Assembly (NCBI GenBank): GCA_958295665.1
Contig: OY282558.1
Coordinates: 309,042,092-309,106,091, forward strand
Reading direction: 5' to 3'
Source: Tipula vernalis
Lineage: Eukaryota > Arthropoda > Insecta > Diptera > Tipulidae
DNA: 64,000 nucleotides
Both the position numbers and the translations under genes were made by a program. Positions 33,036 through 45,169 of the stretch are shown in pieces; within the stretch, counting starts at the first letter, position 1, and each line of letters begins with the position of its first letter. The notes below the pieces were generated by a model. It did not search any database and was not told the DNA's origin. It saw only the letters and a program-made list of their open reading frames with translations.

Positions 33036-33225
33036 TGTGCTGAACCTAATTTTCCAGAACTTTTTTGCATAAATCGGCAGATATTCCAACAATTTCGCGT
33101 TCGATGTTGGCTCTGAGAGCATCTAAAATCTGTGGCTTATGGGAATGGACAAACGACTTGACATAACCCCAAAGGAAAAAGTCTAATGGCGTTAAATCGC
33201 ATGATTAGAAAGATTTTGATATGAA
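33036..33225 (-). pseudogene. Tc1/mariner-superfamily transposase C-terminal fragment
   Basis: On the minus strand, after one frame change, the sequence reads as PLxFFLWGYVKSFV then HKPQILDALRANIEREIVG and ISADLCKKVLEN. That is the C-terminal end of an insect DDE transposase family in which a WPPRSCDLTPLDFFLWG block carries the third acidic residue. It is the same family as the fragments at 34440-34830 and 36800-37137. Only about 190 bp remain, and a frameshift breaks it. Confidence 0.6.
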
Positions 33226-34439
33226 AATCAGTTTTGCGAAGTTTGTAATAGAGCCCAATCAGAGAAGTTTCGTCGCGGTAGATGGTCGTGCGGCTTCAGT
33301 TCTTGGGTTAAGGCGATCTTATAGCCACATAGGCTCAAGTCCTTGCGCAAAATGTGCCATAGTGACTATAGCGTAGTTAACTTATTTGGGTTCTCGTTCA
33401 CATTCTCGCTTACATGGGTATACATACACAAAAAAATCTACAGTAGTACAAAAATGTGTCGCCCTACCCATAGTTCCGGCTCACCAACACCGCTGTTCAG
33501 ATGTCCATTATTAAATGACGGATTCAAATATAATCTTACTGTACATATAGTATTGGACAGAACTAAAGCACGGACTAATTCTTACTCATACTTCGTTAAA
33601 TAAATCAAGAAAGTGTATTCGTATTTTATTTATTTTTATAACGTTTTGATAGTTTTAAACGCCAGCTTCAAGATAAAAACAAAAGCATGATTACAAAATT
33701 AGATTTTGCTTCAATCGTCGGGTGTGAATAAAATTACAAACAAATATATTAAAAAACAAAATTATTATTTAGAATTCCATTAAATTCACTGATCCAGGAG
33801 AATAAACACTTTCTCAATTAATTTTTACTTTAAGTATGTCACATGTAATAACTACTCCATCCACTTTAAGCAGAAATTAATTTGTGATTTTCGTGATTTT
33901 CAAGAATAATAAACAATAAGCATTCTTTTGTTCTGGGGAAACTACGGGCCGAATAAGGGAGAAACCGAAAAATAAGTAAGCGTGAAGACACATACAGAAA
34001 GGTCAACTAAAACTGAACTAAGCTTGGACATTTCCTACAGAACTATCCGCCGATTTCCTAAGGAGGCTGGTCCTTTGCAAAAATAATCGCATGTTATCTA
34101 ATTTTATATGTGATTAAAGTATCTAATTAGGGTATTCATAATTGTATCAGCTTTTACGTTGAAAAGGCAATTGATTTGATTTTAAAGAATTTTGTTGAGC
34201 CGAGGAAAAGACAAAAACATTTGTGCTAAACTTCCAAAAATTGCAAACGTTAAAATATCGGCACTCTTGAATTGAAATTTGAAATATCTGCGAAATGTGA
34301 GGAAACTAAGAATTACCGGCCGCTAATTTTAAAATATTATTCGAACTGGCAAATCACTGTGAATAATTCCTAAAATATTGGGAATGAAAACTCGACAATC
34401 AGATGTCTCGACGCAACGATTTTTTAATGAAAATAAATA
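33226..34439. other. No clear gene; a possible short helix-turn-helix remnant
   Basis: Near 34000-34085 a plus-strand frame reads ELSLDISYRTIRRFPKEAGP, which resembles the DNA-binding region of Tc1-type transposases, but nothing around it supports a gene. Otherwise AT-rich. Confidence 0.35.
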
Positions 34440-34830
34440 AATTTGGTGAGATATCCACTCAAATTTTTTTTTTATTTGAAAGAATATTTTATGGCATTAA
34501 GTATGGAATGTAATGTCGTTCAAACGTCCGCCAAGGCTTTGCTTGGTGGCACGTATTCGTGACGTCTAATTTTCGATGACTTTGTCGCATAAATCAGGCT
34601 GAATTTGCTGGATGGCGATCGTTATGTAAACTTTGCGGGCATCAAAGGTTTGCGGATTATTCGCAAAGGCCTGCGATTTAAGAAAGTCCCTAAGGAAAAA
34701 GTCTAAAGGTGTTAAATAGCATGATCTCGGTGGCCAATTCACTTTGCCGCTGCGCGAGATAACCATCATCCATCGGCAAAAAATTACTTTTTGTGAACTA
34801 AAATCTTCCTCTAACAAAACGCGAAGGATC
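34440..34830 (-). pseudogene. Tc1/mariner-superfamily transposase C-terminal fragment
   Basis: The minus-strand frame from 34817 to 34566 reads VNWPPRSCYLTPLDFFLRDF, then AFANNPQTFDARKVYITIAI and PDLCDKVIEN. After a frameshift the last part continues as RHEYVPPSKALADV, the expected C-terminus. The third acidic residue block (LTPLDFF) is kept. N-terminal domain and first two catalytic residues are missing. The right end is cut close to the foldback element that starts at 34881. Confidence 0.75.
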
Positions 34831-34880
34831 TATTCGAAATATTTAAACACACCGAACGATGCCGAAATAAAATTTGTTAA

Positions 34881-35523
34881 GGGGGAACCTCCTCCAGATA
34901 ACAGGTTTTCAATAATTTTTTACAAAAAATTGAGAGCATTTATTGCAATATGAAAAAACAGTGATGAGTGACAAAAAAAATGGCGGCGCTGGAGGTGCTC
35001 GAACTTGGCTGCTAGAGTTTGCCCCTTGGAACGCCCAGGATCCTTGTGGTTAACTAAAATCAACGAAAACATTTTTTTTTTCTTTAAAATAAGTCATTCC
35101 GCTTTGCATGAACCTAAATTTGGCAATTTAGCAACAAAAAAAATTAAAAATGGAAAAAATACAAAATACAAAAAAAAAAGAAAAAAGAAATAGAAAAGTG
35201 TTTTTATTTTTGTCCTCAAATTTTCAATTTTTTTTTTTTTTTGCTAAATTTAGGTTCATGCAAAGTGGAATGACTTATTTTAATGAAAAAAATTTGTTTC
35301 GTTGATTTTAGTTAACTGCAAGGACCTGGGCTTTCCAAGACGCCAACTCTAGGAGCCAAGTTCGAGCACCTCTAAGCGCCACCATTTTGTTTTTTTTTTC
35401 ACTCATTAAAAAAATTGTTGTATTCATTTGAACGTCAATATATGATGAAAATGTAAATGTAAATGATCTCAATTGTTTGTAAAAAATTATTGAAAAACCT
35501 GTTTTCTGGAGGAGGTTCCCCCA
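34881..35523. mobile_element. 643-bp near-perfect palindromic element flanked by TTAA
   Basis: TTAA stands at 34877-34880 and at 35524-35527. The ends are GGGGGAACCTCCTCCAGA and its complement. The arms of about 300 bp pair almost throughout (GGTGCTCGAACTTGGCT, CATGAACCTAAATTT and so on), with a short A/T-rich loop near 35170-35230. A TTAA duplication is typical of piggyBac-type elements, so this may be a piggyBac-mobilised MITE. No coding capacity. Confidence 0.8.
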
Positions 35524-35527
35524 TTAA

Positions 35528-35980
35528 TGAAAATCACATTACATGTTTAGTATTATAAAATATTACATGAGAAAAAAAAATTCCCCAAAATTCATTTTCG
35601 TCCCCTAATTTGTGAATTTTTTATGATAAATTTAATTCTGTAATTTTTTAAATCCATTTGGAATTGTTGCACAGTTAGGTTACGATATTTCGAAATCCTG
35701 ACGTGATGGAGAAATTCTGTCATTAGATTTGGATTCAGCACACAAAAGTAGGTCGAAAATTACTTACCACTATCAAAATGAAAGAACTTGCCAGTCTAAG
35801 TTATGCCTTAAACCGATAAAAATAATTTTTTGGCTTTTAGAAGTTTCAGGAAAAAGATCAAGGTTGAAGGGTATGATCAAATGTTAAAATATTTCGAATA
35901 GATTTTTGAAATAATAAAGAGCAAAAATTTATGTTTTTATTTACGTTTCTTGCATTAATAATTTCCATACAGTAAGTATT
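35528..35980. other. No recognisable gene
   Basis: AT-rich, with no supported feature up to the (ATT)n run that marks the end of the next element. Confidence 0.4.
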
Positions 35981-36690
35981 ATTATTATTATTATCGGAGG
36001 GCCATGTGGGCGATCAGCCACCTCGCACTGCGACCTAAAAGATCTATCGTGCTGGACACTGCTTAATTATCCGTCCAGTCAATATTCAGGTTCTTAATGA
36101 ACCTGACAATACTGCCTCCTGGTACGTGATACATACTATCTGGGCTTATTGCTCTCCCTCCTAGATGTTTACTACAGCATGTAGTTCCGCTAGAAAGACG
36201 GTAGCATTGGAGCCCAAGGACCTCGAGAGGGTTGTCCCACTCCCGTATATTCCTACTCCTGCCCCGTATTACGTTTGATTTTACTCTTACGAGTTGCTGG
36301 AAATTGCAAATCGCCTGTTGGTCACCCAACTTTACTACAGGAAGGCTTAATAAAACTGGAGAGTGCCCGGTATCAAGAGTCCGCATATTTTGGACTGATT
36401 AACCTATCAGCGATTCATCCATCGGCATTTGCTGTTCCACCTTAGAGTAGGTTTTTTGTCAAGGTTTTCTCCTTTAGCGTCATACTTTAGCCTGTGCCAA
36501 ATGGAAAAAAATGTGCCAAATGGCCTTAGTTACCAGTGGTTGCCACGAGGAGGCAGCACGTACACTTGCGAATTGTGAACAGGTTACCCCTTACACAATT
36601 GTACCCATCACGCAGCTGCCTAATGACAAGACCAGAACAGCTCACGTGATGCACACGCTCCAATAGACGCCAAACCACCATTTCCATACA
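35981..36690 (-). pseudogene. 3' end of a LOA-like non-LTR element, minus strand
   Basis: The 107-codon minus-strand frame 36386-36063 ends VPGGSIVRFIKNLNIDWTDN, which resembles the C-terminal end of LOA-type ORF2 proteins (a PGSILRFIK-type segment). After the stop, about 60 bp of GC-rich 3' untranslated sequence (CGCAGTGCGAGGTGGCTGAT) lead into a (TAA)n tail at 35981-35999, the usual kind of terminus for such elements. Sequence up to about 36690 has similar composition but no readable domain. It may be the tail missing from the 7388-11050 copy, but no overlap exists to prove the same family. Confidence 0.55.
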
Positions 36691-36799
36691 GTAATCCTTT
36701 GCGTTTTTTGAGGTTAGGTTACAGGCTAACGTAAAAGTAGCAATGACGTGTTCTGGCCTACCCTTTCCAGTGATTTATAAAAAAAAAAAATTATTCAGA

Positions 36800-37137
36800 T
36801 CCCTTAAAAATTGAAGTGGAGGAAGATCTTTGTGCACAAAAAGTCTTTTCTTGCCCACTGTGCGCCATCCTATTGGAATCAAATGTCGTCGGTATCCATA
36901 TCATCCAGTTTAGACCACAAGAAGTTGCGTATCATCGATATGTAGCGCTCGTCGTTGACTGTTAAGGTAATGCCAGTTTCATTTTGAAAATACAATTTGA
37001 TAATTTGCACACGTTATTTTCAAGGAGCCATACACCACTGAACAATTAACTACAAATTTGACAGATGTTGCTTCAACAACATGGCGCTACTATAATAACC
37101 TAACAAATTTCGAGCGTCCCTATTGAAAGACCCTTTA
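36800..37137 (-). pseudogene. Internally deleted Tc1/mariner-superfamily element
   Basis: From about 37137 down, the minus strand begins with a terminus-like AAAGGGTCTTTCAATAGGGA followed by AT-rich leader. It then jumps to FQNEAGITLTVNDERYISMI, and IRNFLWSKLDDMDTDDIWFQ with the start of the second catalytic block (usually WFQQDGA). The glutamine-aspartate pair is interrupted by a stop. It belongs to the same transposase family as the two fragments at 33036 and 34440, but covers a different part. Confidence 0.65.
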
Positions 37138-38436
37138 TTAAGTATTGGATGGATTTTACCAAGCAATTTCATTTTCTCAACCAAACGTTTCTTCATTTTA
37201 GAACAAGCCGAAATTCAGAAGGTACCTATCAAATTATTTACCTATACCCTTTCATTAACAGATTATGACAGTAAATGCTTAATCATTGGCTGACAATAAT
37301 AATTTAATTGATTATACTGGAATTTTATTGCTGAAAATTAAGCAGCCAAATTGTATATTTTTGAATTTTCGTTTATGTATATAATTTTCAATAAATGGAG
37401 CTGTCAAACCATTCTGTGAGACAAAATGTGCATTTCTTAACTGCGGTTAAAAAGTGCTATAGCGCATTATCAATTTCATGTTACATTGGGTATTTTTCAA
37501 ACCAGGGTTCTTAAACCTTAAAATTCTAGTACAAAAAACACAATGATTTACACCTTTCTTGATATTTTCATAACCTAATTTAAACTTAGCTTAGCATTGT
37601 CCTTATAAGAAAACACTATCTTTATTAAGGTTGAAATGAACCTTGAGTAATCCCCATACTTTCAGAAGTTGCATTTGAGTAAATTTTACTTTACGAAATT
37701 TACTGTTGGGTCTGTTTCCAACTTTTCTTAACCCATTTAATACCAAAAGTTGAAATTTAAGTGTACGGGAGGATTTCTTTTGGTTTGAAATGACCCTTTT
37801 TCGAAATCCCATCTCAACCAAAGTTAATTTGAAGTTAATAATTCACTTTTAGCTTTGACTTCAACCGCAATTGAACCTCAAGTGTCGTTAGATTTGGGTA
37901 ATGGTATGAATTGCGGTTGCTATGAAAGAAACCTTTTTTGAACCCTGTTTCAACCAAAGATACATTCCTATTAATTCAAAGTAAAGAATTCTCTTTTAGA
38001 TTTGATTTCGACCTTTAAAAACCTAAGTTTAACGAAAGTTTCATTTTAGTTTAAATAAAGTTTATGTTTGACCAACTAGTTAGATACTAATGCCGATTTA
38101 ACGTTTCTTATTGTAACGCTAACTTTTAGCCTTCTATGCTCTTAGTATTATTTCATCGAAGAAGATGATCCTTATTGCTCGGCGAGAAGAAATTTTGCGA
38201 TGACTATTGACCAATAAAAGGTGCAGATAATATAAAAGGACGAAAACTCGGTGTCCTGACAAAAGAAGACTGGCAGTTAGCACCAAGCAAAATAATTAGA
38301 AAAGGAATTGGTAATTCGATTAAAAAATTGTAAATTTGTATTAACCCATAATTAAATTGAATTAAAATTATTTGTTCAAATTTTACATTAATTTATTCTG
38401 CAAAAGGTTTAATTAAATTTCTAAACGTTAATTAAT
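37138..38436. other. No gene; two diverged ~135-bp repeats
   Basis: Around 37790-37870 and 37925-38010 a similar segment recurs (TCAACCAAAG, then AATTC and CTTTTAG blocks, then TTGAYTTCRACC). Otherwise AT-rich with no supported gene. Confidence 0.4.
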
Positions 38437-38905
38437 GAGCACGATTCAATGATAATTTTCTTAAACATACTACCTTGATCAACAAGTTCCCGGAATAACC
38501 ACCGTGTGGCGCTCCCATCGTTCCGATTTGAGTTCTGTTTTTTGTTAAGTTGGTACATCTGCTATTGCCGTGGTATTCCACACTGAACTCGATATAATCA
38601 GTATTGTCTGGCTGGAAATCTTGAAATGTACATATTGAATTTTGATGTAGTGTGAGACGGTGCATTATCGTGATGCAAAAAACGAAGATTCGTCTGCTCA
38701 ATATTCTGACACAAACAATATTTGCGTGATGTCAACAAGATTTCTAATTGTCAATCGACGATTTTTGAGCACCAAATCCTTGACTTCCTTGACGTGGTAT
38801 TCATCGGTAGACGTCGAAGTGCTTTGTCACCAAAAACCTTTTCCAACATTTCCAACGTTTTGGAAGCCGAAATTCTATTTCTGAAGCAAAATTTGAATTC
38901 TTCTC
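38437..38905 (-). pseudogene. Mariner-type transposase with internal deletion
   Basis: The minus strand starts with an N-terminal segment FFRNRISASKTLEMLEKVFG, typical of a mariner helix-turn-helix region. After a deletion it reads NIEQTNLRFLHHDNAPSHY, the block with the second catalytic Asp, and then loses similarity. The gene is about one third of normal length, with frameshifts. It differs in sequence from the mariners at 40522-41496, 54065-54930 and 55312-55643. Confidence 0.7.
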
Positions 38906-40521
38906 TTTTTTAAAAATTGAAAAATGTACTTTATAATGACTCTGTAATAATACAAAACGTAGTTTCGATATGTAAAGGTTTCGCGACTTGACTTGTTACT
39001 GTTAACCGTGTTATAATCACGTTACGGCAATGTGCAACTAAATAAGTATTTTATTGATTTATTATACTATAAATACACGTAAATCGATAAGGGAATATAG
39101 TATCTACAAGTAAAACATGAAAAAAATTTTGCATTTCATTTTTAATTTTAATCGTCAACCAAATTATTCTGTTACAACGTGGTTGACGAATTTAATATTA
39201 TTAAGATTGATGAGACTAAAATCAAGGTAAATAGTCTACACAAAAGTTCACTATTTCACCGATTCATAGGGTAATCACTAAACAATATATAATTCCACTG
39301 ATTGGCATTATCTTTCATGAACATGTTTCATTATGATAATTTAGATTTTCTTTTATGATATATAGTATACAACAAATGATTCAGTCATAATTTTGTTAAT
39401 TAAATTCATCAACCAACGATTTAACATACAAATAAAAACAAACAAAAATGTGAATAATTTAACCCAAAATTAAAGGCAGAGATGATATCTTATCTATTCG
39501 TAAACAATATAAAGAAACAAAACAGTGTAATAAAGAACTTCATTTTCTTAAAATGCGCACTGTTTTGGTGTTTTTTCTTTTTTGTTGAATCAAATTAAAT
39601 TTACAAGAAAATTAAAAATTTGCATCTAATGTAATCATATGTGTAATCTTACTTAAATTATACAAACTTATATTTATGGTTAGAGAGACACCGGAATACT
39701 TTAATATTCTCAAATTTCAAGTATAAATGCCAACATGTGCGAAAGATCATTAAATAGTACTTAAAATAGTTCATTAAGCTTAAACATATTCGGTAGAGAC
39801 ATGTGACATTGAAGCAACTGTTTTTTAATCATTTACTTGGTTTTTGATAATTTATCTCGAACATTGTTTCCTCACACTACTAATCCTACCTAACAAATCA
39901 CTAATCAATGAGTACTTAAAAAATATTATGTTAAATATTAAATACTTACTTACTTAATATATTAAAATATTTTTGCTTTTACAATAATTCAAAAATTTTG
40001 AAGATTTACCATAAATATATTCAATGTTTTCTCTATTCCAAAAGTTAAAAGGTATACGATTCAAAATGCATTTTTTTTATTACTTCCTTGTATTAAACAG
40101 AAAGAACCTATTCAAAATAATGTAGTCTAATATAAATACGAAAAGGACACCATTGCAAAACGAGGATGAAAATTGTAGGACTTCAATAATTTGGATTTAC
40201 AATTAAGTTTAAGGCAGTTAGCCAAGACTTTAACTCTCCGTATAATTTCTTCCCAGTTCAGATTTTAAGTAAAAAAGGTAGTTTTAAAGAAAGAGTTTTG
40301 GACAACCACAACTCAGCATTATTGGAGCTACGAATTACTATAATTTGCTTATAAAACGTGAACCATATTGTTTTCCATCGGCAAAACATATGTGCTGCTG
40401 TAGCAGAAAAACAGTTGATTTAATAAACACCAAATATGGAAAGGAAATATTCTCGTGTTGCACAAACGAGAATACAATTAAGGAGATTTTCGAGGTTCGC
40501 CATTAGAGTGTACAATCCTGG
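38906..40521. other. AT-rich region without a recognisable gene
   Basis: One short perfect hairpin is present at about 39153-39190 (TCGTCAACCA and its complement with an 18-nt loop). Nothing else is supported. Confidence 0.45.
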
Positions 40522-41496
40522 TTATAAAGTATCCGAAACTGTTATATTTTGCCATTTTTCTGCAAGTTTCATAATTCCATCGCTGTAGAGCTTCTGTGGT
40601 TTTTCGGCGAAAAACATGGCCAAGTGATTTTCACAGTCCTCTTTTGAAGCCAACTTAGACCATCAAATGTGTTTGACAGACATCGAGGGTACAAGGTCCG
40701 GGCTTTACGATGGAAGCATCAAAACTTTCAAGCCCAGCTACCTCATTTTTCGCCGAATCATCAAACATGTGTGTGGTCTGACGTTGTCATGATGGAAGAC
40801 AACACCCTTTCTTTTGATCAATTCTGGTCGGTTTTTTTGAATTGCTTGCTGCAATCTGGTTAATTACTGACAGTAGAGATTAGAATCAATCGTTTGACTA
40901 GGTTCTAGAACCTCATAATGTACTATTCCACTCCAATCCCACCATAATAATAGCATAACCTTTTCCGTCATTCCTGGCTTTGAAGTCATTTGTTGTGGTT
41001 CACCTTTCTTTGATCATGATCTTTTTCGAACGATATTCTCGACAATAATGATTTACTTCAAACATGGACACATTTCGTTGTATTTCAGTAGCGATTCGCT
41101 GATCGATGTTCGGTCATTCAAATTTTACATCGACAGTTCATGCGGCACCAAAACATCGAGCTCCTTTGTGTATCCAGCCTTAAGCAAATGGTTTGCAACT
41201 GCTTTGTGATCGATATTGAATTCCTTAACAATGGCGTGGCTTCTAAGTGTCGGTCTTCTTCGATTTTTTGTAAGATTTGATCGACTTTTTCAGTGATTAG
41301 TCGACCAGAGCGAGGTGCACCTTTGACATCGAAATTTCCAGAACGGAAGCGAGCAAACCATCTACAGCAATCTTGAAAGCATCTTGACCATAAAAAAACC
41401 TAATATTTTCCCGGGTTTGGGGAGAGTGTTTTTGCCTTTTTCGTAGTAAAATTTCAAAATATAGCAAATTATTTCAGAAATTTCACTCATTTTCAT
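40522..41496 (-). pseudogene. Nearly full-length mariner transposase relic
   Basis: A start at 41496 (MKMSEISEIICYILKFYYEK) and a stop at 40522-40524 give about the normal length of a mariner gene. In between, across frames, stand KAVANHLLKAGYTKELDVL and VPHEL at the domain linker, LLLWWDWSGIVHYEVLEPSQ, the second catalytic block VVFHHDNVRPHTCL, and LASKEDCENHLAMFFAEKPQ near the end. The first catalytic block (usually a DEKW-type motif) and the SPDL block are damaged. The motifs KLASKEDCENHLA and LLWWDWxGxxxYE fit the mariner family proper. Several stops and indels make it inactive. Inverted ends were not identified. Confidence 0.85.
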
Positions 41497-44400
41497 ACTA
41501 ATATAAATTTTGACACGATTGACGAAATACAAAACTATCTTTATGAATTATGAACTGAAATGTCACCTTACAAACGCACATCAGTATGACGCAATCTGAT
41601 TAGTGTTGCCCGATTTATGACACCAAACACCATCTAGTGACAAACATCTCTCAATATTTTTTTCGCAAGCCGAGTATTAGTACGCGTAATGAGAGCAAAA
41701 ATGAATCAATTTATTCCGAATCATCCAGTAAAATATAAATTTTTAAAGCGGTAACTTTGGTTTCCTCAACCAGACAGAGGTAGGGCAGCGGTTACGAAAA
41801 GTATGGTAATGAAATGAAATTGAATGGGAAATCCAATAATATGCTACAGCCGTAGATAATCAATTTGGCCGTGGTCAGTATTTCCTACTCAAAAGCCACC
41901 GGATAACCCGGATTTTTGAGAAACTGATGCTCGAGTCCGGGTATTAAATTTATCATTTATTTGAACAGCCTAACTACCAAGGCATTGCGACATACGGGTG
42001 TCCTTCACTTATAATTATTCTGCTGTAGAAAGAATTCATTATGAAACATACAAATAATAAACGAACGAAAGAAAAACAATTCAAAGGTCAAGTGGGAAGT
42101 GGGAAAAAGAAATAACTTTTGCTTTAAGTGTGGGCATTTGGGTGTCTTACTTTGGGAATTTTCCAATAACAGTGCCATATATCTTCATTCCGTTGTGGAG
42201 CAGTTTTGAACCCATTTATTGTTGGTATAGAATTGTTCTGCCAACTATTTTGAAAGGTTTTATGTTTTCTTGTTTCTGTTTTGTTGTCAGCTGACAGCGG
42301 TAAGAAAGCGTTGTTTTTGTTCGTTGCTTTGAGCAAAATTAGTATTCCTATTCCAGTTGTCAAAATACGAGCTTATTAAAGGGCGAAGGGAAAGGAACAA
42401 AGGAACAAGTTTTCTCATCGTACACTTTGATCATGAGATTGTAGATAGGTGTAGAAATGTTTTACTTTTTTCTCCAAAGGGTTTGAGGGTCGCTTGTTTC
42501 ACTACTATGGTTTGGTATTGGAGTTGGTGTTTTTATTAATATTATAGGAATGTATGTGTTGCTCGGCGACACTTTTGATCCTGGGCGTAAAATTTAATTT
42601 AGTACTTTTTTCAGTGTTAAAGGTGGTTTACACGTCGTGCTTAATGAAGTTCACAAATGAAAAGAAGTCAAGACTTGGCATCACGGAATGTCTATCCATA
42701 TCCAGTGGATGTGAGCAGAAGTCGAACTAAAGCCAACTTCTTTATATAAATCGACTTTTGTTTGTTTGTTGAAATATGACAGGGATTATTTTTTATTATT
42801 ATGTATACAAATTTATACATATACAGTTTGGTCCATACTTACACCAAATTTGTGTTTTTTTGAACTAATAATGCAGAATAAGGTAAAAATTTCTGCTCTT
42901 TCAGAATCTGTAGTCCGATTTTTTAAATTCATAACGGTTGTTGAGATATTGGCTACTCAGTTGAAATGGCTTATGGACCAAACCAATTTTCAGGTGACGA
43001 TATGTATATTTGTTTTATTAAGGCACATTATATTGTGCGATATGTTAGGTAAATAAAGTTAGTTAAATGTTAGGTTAGGATTGTGAAATTACATAGTGGG
43101 TAAGACGACCAGACGTCCAATTTTTACTTTTCTTCAAGGTTGACCAGACGTTCCACGTTTTGTGCATGTCAGTGCTGACGTCGTTTCGTTGCATTTTAAT
43201 GGAATAACGGTATTATTGTGATACGTTGCTAATTATTGTGTTTTATGAAGTGAGTACGGTGATTCTATCGAGGCGAGAGGTGTGATGGTTACAACATGTC
43301 TGCGCTCGCTTATGTAAATCTAAATTTTTCGATTTGAAGCTAACAATAAAATTGATCAGCGTATGATTAGGGTGTGCGGTCGAAAGTAGAACTAGCGTGA
43401 GGTGTACTCTGAGGGAAATTAATTTGTCGTAATTCCTTCTATAAACAACTTACAAGTTCGTTTAGTAAATACAAGACAGGAAATATTGTGCACGGCAGTA
43501 CGACACAATAAAAATAAAAACAGAAGTATGTGTTTATTAGAAATTGAGAAATTTATAATAATCAATTTCTTAATTTAGAAGAATTCAGTTCGAACTTCAT
43601 ATTTTAGGAATTAATCACCATGTTAACATTTTAATATTGGTTACTGGTAATACTAAATATAACTCATTACAGAATGCAGTTTTGAGTTTTAATAAATCAT
43701 AAAAGTAGATTAGAAATGCATTGTGATTGGATTACTAACTATTGGCTACACTTATGTAGATGTATGTAACTGGGTCAATTTCTGTCATTACTAACTAAAT
43801 CTATTCAAATCCTCTTTATGTTGTATGTAACAGGTCATTAGTAAGGCTCGGCCATCTCCGGGAGATCTTACTTATAGCTTGATAGAATACTCCAATCAAT
43901 CAATCAATCAATTATTTCTATCCATTATCATCTATACATTTCTACACATTCTATCCATTATTTTTTAAAAAATTTGATGTTGGAGGTCAAACAATTGTGA
44001 CAAAATTTGAATTTGACTACAACAAACCAGAATGACCAAAAAAAGGAAAAATTTTGTAAGAGCTAAACAATTAAACAAAGGATTCGTCATTAAGTTCTAG
44101 ATTTATTCGCATTTATTATTTTGTAAGCACTCAGTTGAACTTCTTCTTTTGTGAAGTTTTCACAGTCGATGAAATTACAGAATTTATAAAAAAAAATCAA
44201 AAACTAATGAAACTGCAAAACAAAATCATGGAATTATAAAATTGTATGCCTTTATTCTCCACCCCGCCATTTGATATGACGTTTTCGGGTTTCTAGTAGC
44301 TTAGTACTAGATCACGAGCAACACCTTTATTGATCCTAGGTAACACAATATTTATTTTCATCATACATCCAACGATTGAGCAATGTCTGTGTTTGTTTTG

Positions 44401-44640
44401 AAGCAAGGTCGTTTATTTAATAAAAACCATAAAATCCTAATACTTTCGACTACTTTACAACTCAACTTTTAAACGTCAATAATCTATTCGTTGAAACGAT
44501 TCTATCAATATTATCTGTAATAAATAAATCGCAAGTATGAAAAACGTGACAATTGTAAATTCATTTAGTAATAGGCGAGAAATAAAATGCACTCGCAAAT
44601 ATGTGCACATGTATTTACATGAATGAGGCCTAGGCAAACT
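41497..44640. other. AT-rich region without a recognisable gene
   Basis: The flanking ~150 bp after 41496 may be mariner leader. A possible small inverted-repeat pair (TTTGGTCCATA near 42828 and TATGGACCAAA near 42972) could mark a ~160-bp MITE. An (AATC)n microsatellite is at about 43893-43911. No gene is supported. Confidence 0.4.
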
Positions 44641-44649
44641 TAAGAATAC

Positions 44650-44815
44650 GGGCGAATATAAGAGAAGTCTTCGTCGAATTGAGTTAATTGATATTTCAAC
44701 ACCATTCGTACATAGTTTTTGTTTTGCTCGTCGCAAATTTACTGTTGAATTTTTCTCGAATAACTTTAAAATGACCTTATCGTCCTTCTCTGAAGTGGTC
44801 ACTAAGTTTTCCGGA
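44650..44815 (-). pseudogene. Tc1-type transposase N-terminal fragment
   Basis: The minus-strand frame from 44802 reads TTSEKDDKVILKLFEKNSTV, then NLRRAKQKLCTNGVEISINS and IRRRLL. This is the second helix-turn-helix of Tc1-type transposases (usually SxRDDRxIxRLVKK, then TxxxIxxxL, then SxxTxxRRL). After that the similarity ends. It cannot be the front half of the C-terminal fragment at 46690-47010, because on this strand the order is reversed. Confidence 0.7.
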
Positions 44816-45169
44816 AGAAGGAACTATTTGGAAGGAACAGAATTTTGAAAATAGCCCTAACAAGTTAAATGGGATCTAATCTTATAAAACTTTAAAGAAC
44901 TGTACACACCAAATGCGGCGCGTCAGCGGCAAATACGTTACATACACGTTACATACATTTACATATATGTATATTATTAGAAACTCACAGTTTGAGCATG
45001 AATATAAACAATTTTTATAAAAACATTCAAATGTTCCATTTGAATTCAAAAATGTTCATTAAATGAAAATGCATCACAGATTGTGTGAACAGGATTGTGT
45101 GGAACAAGACGCGCCGCGCTTTTTGTGTACAGTCCTTAAATTCTATAGCTTCAGAAGTAAAAATGTTTT

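Noticed and set aside
38660..38913. Plus-strand frames of 63-74 codons
   Set aside because: They are antisense to the mariner relic on the minus strand.
42823..42984. Possible ~160-bp MITE with TTTGGTCCATA inverted ends
   Set aside because: Only 11 bp pair, the interior is not palindromic and no target duplication was found.
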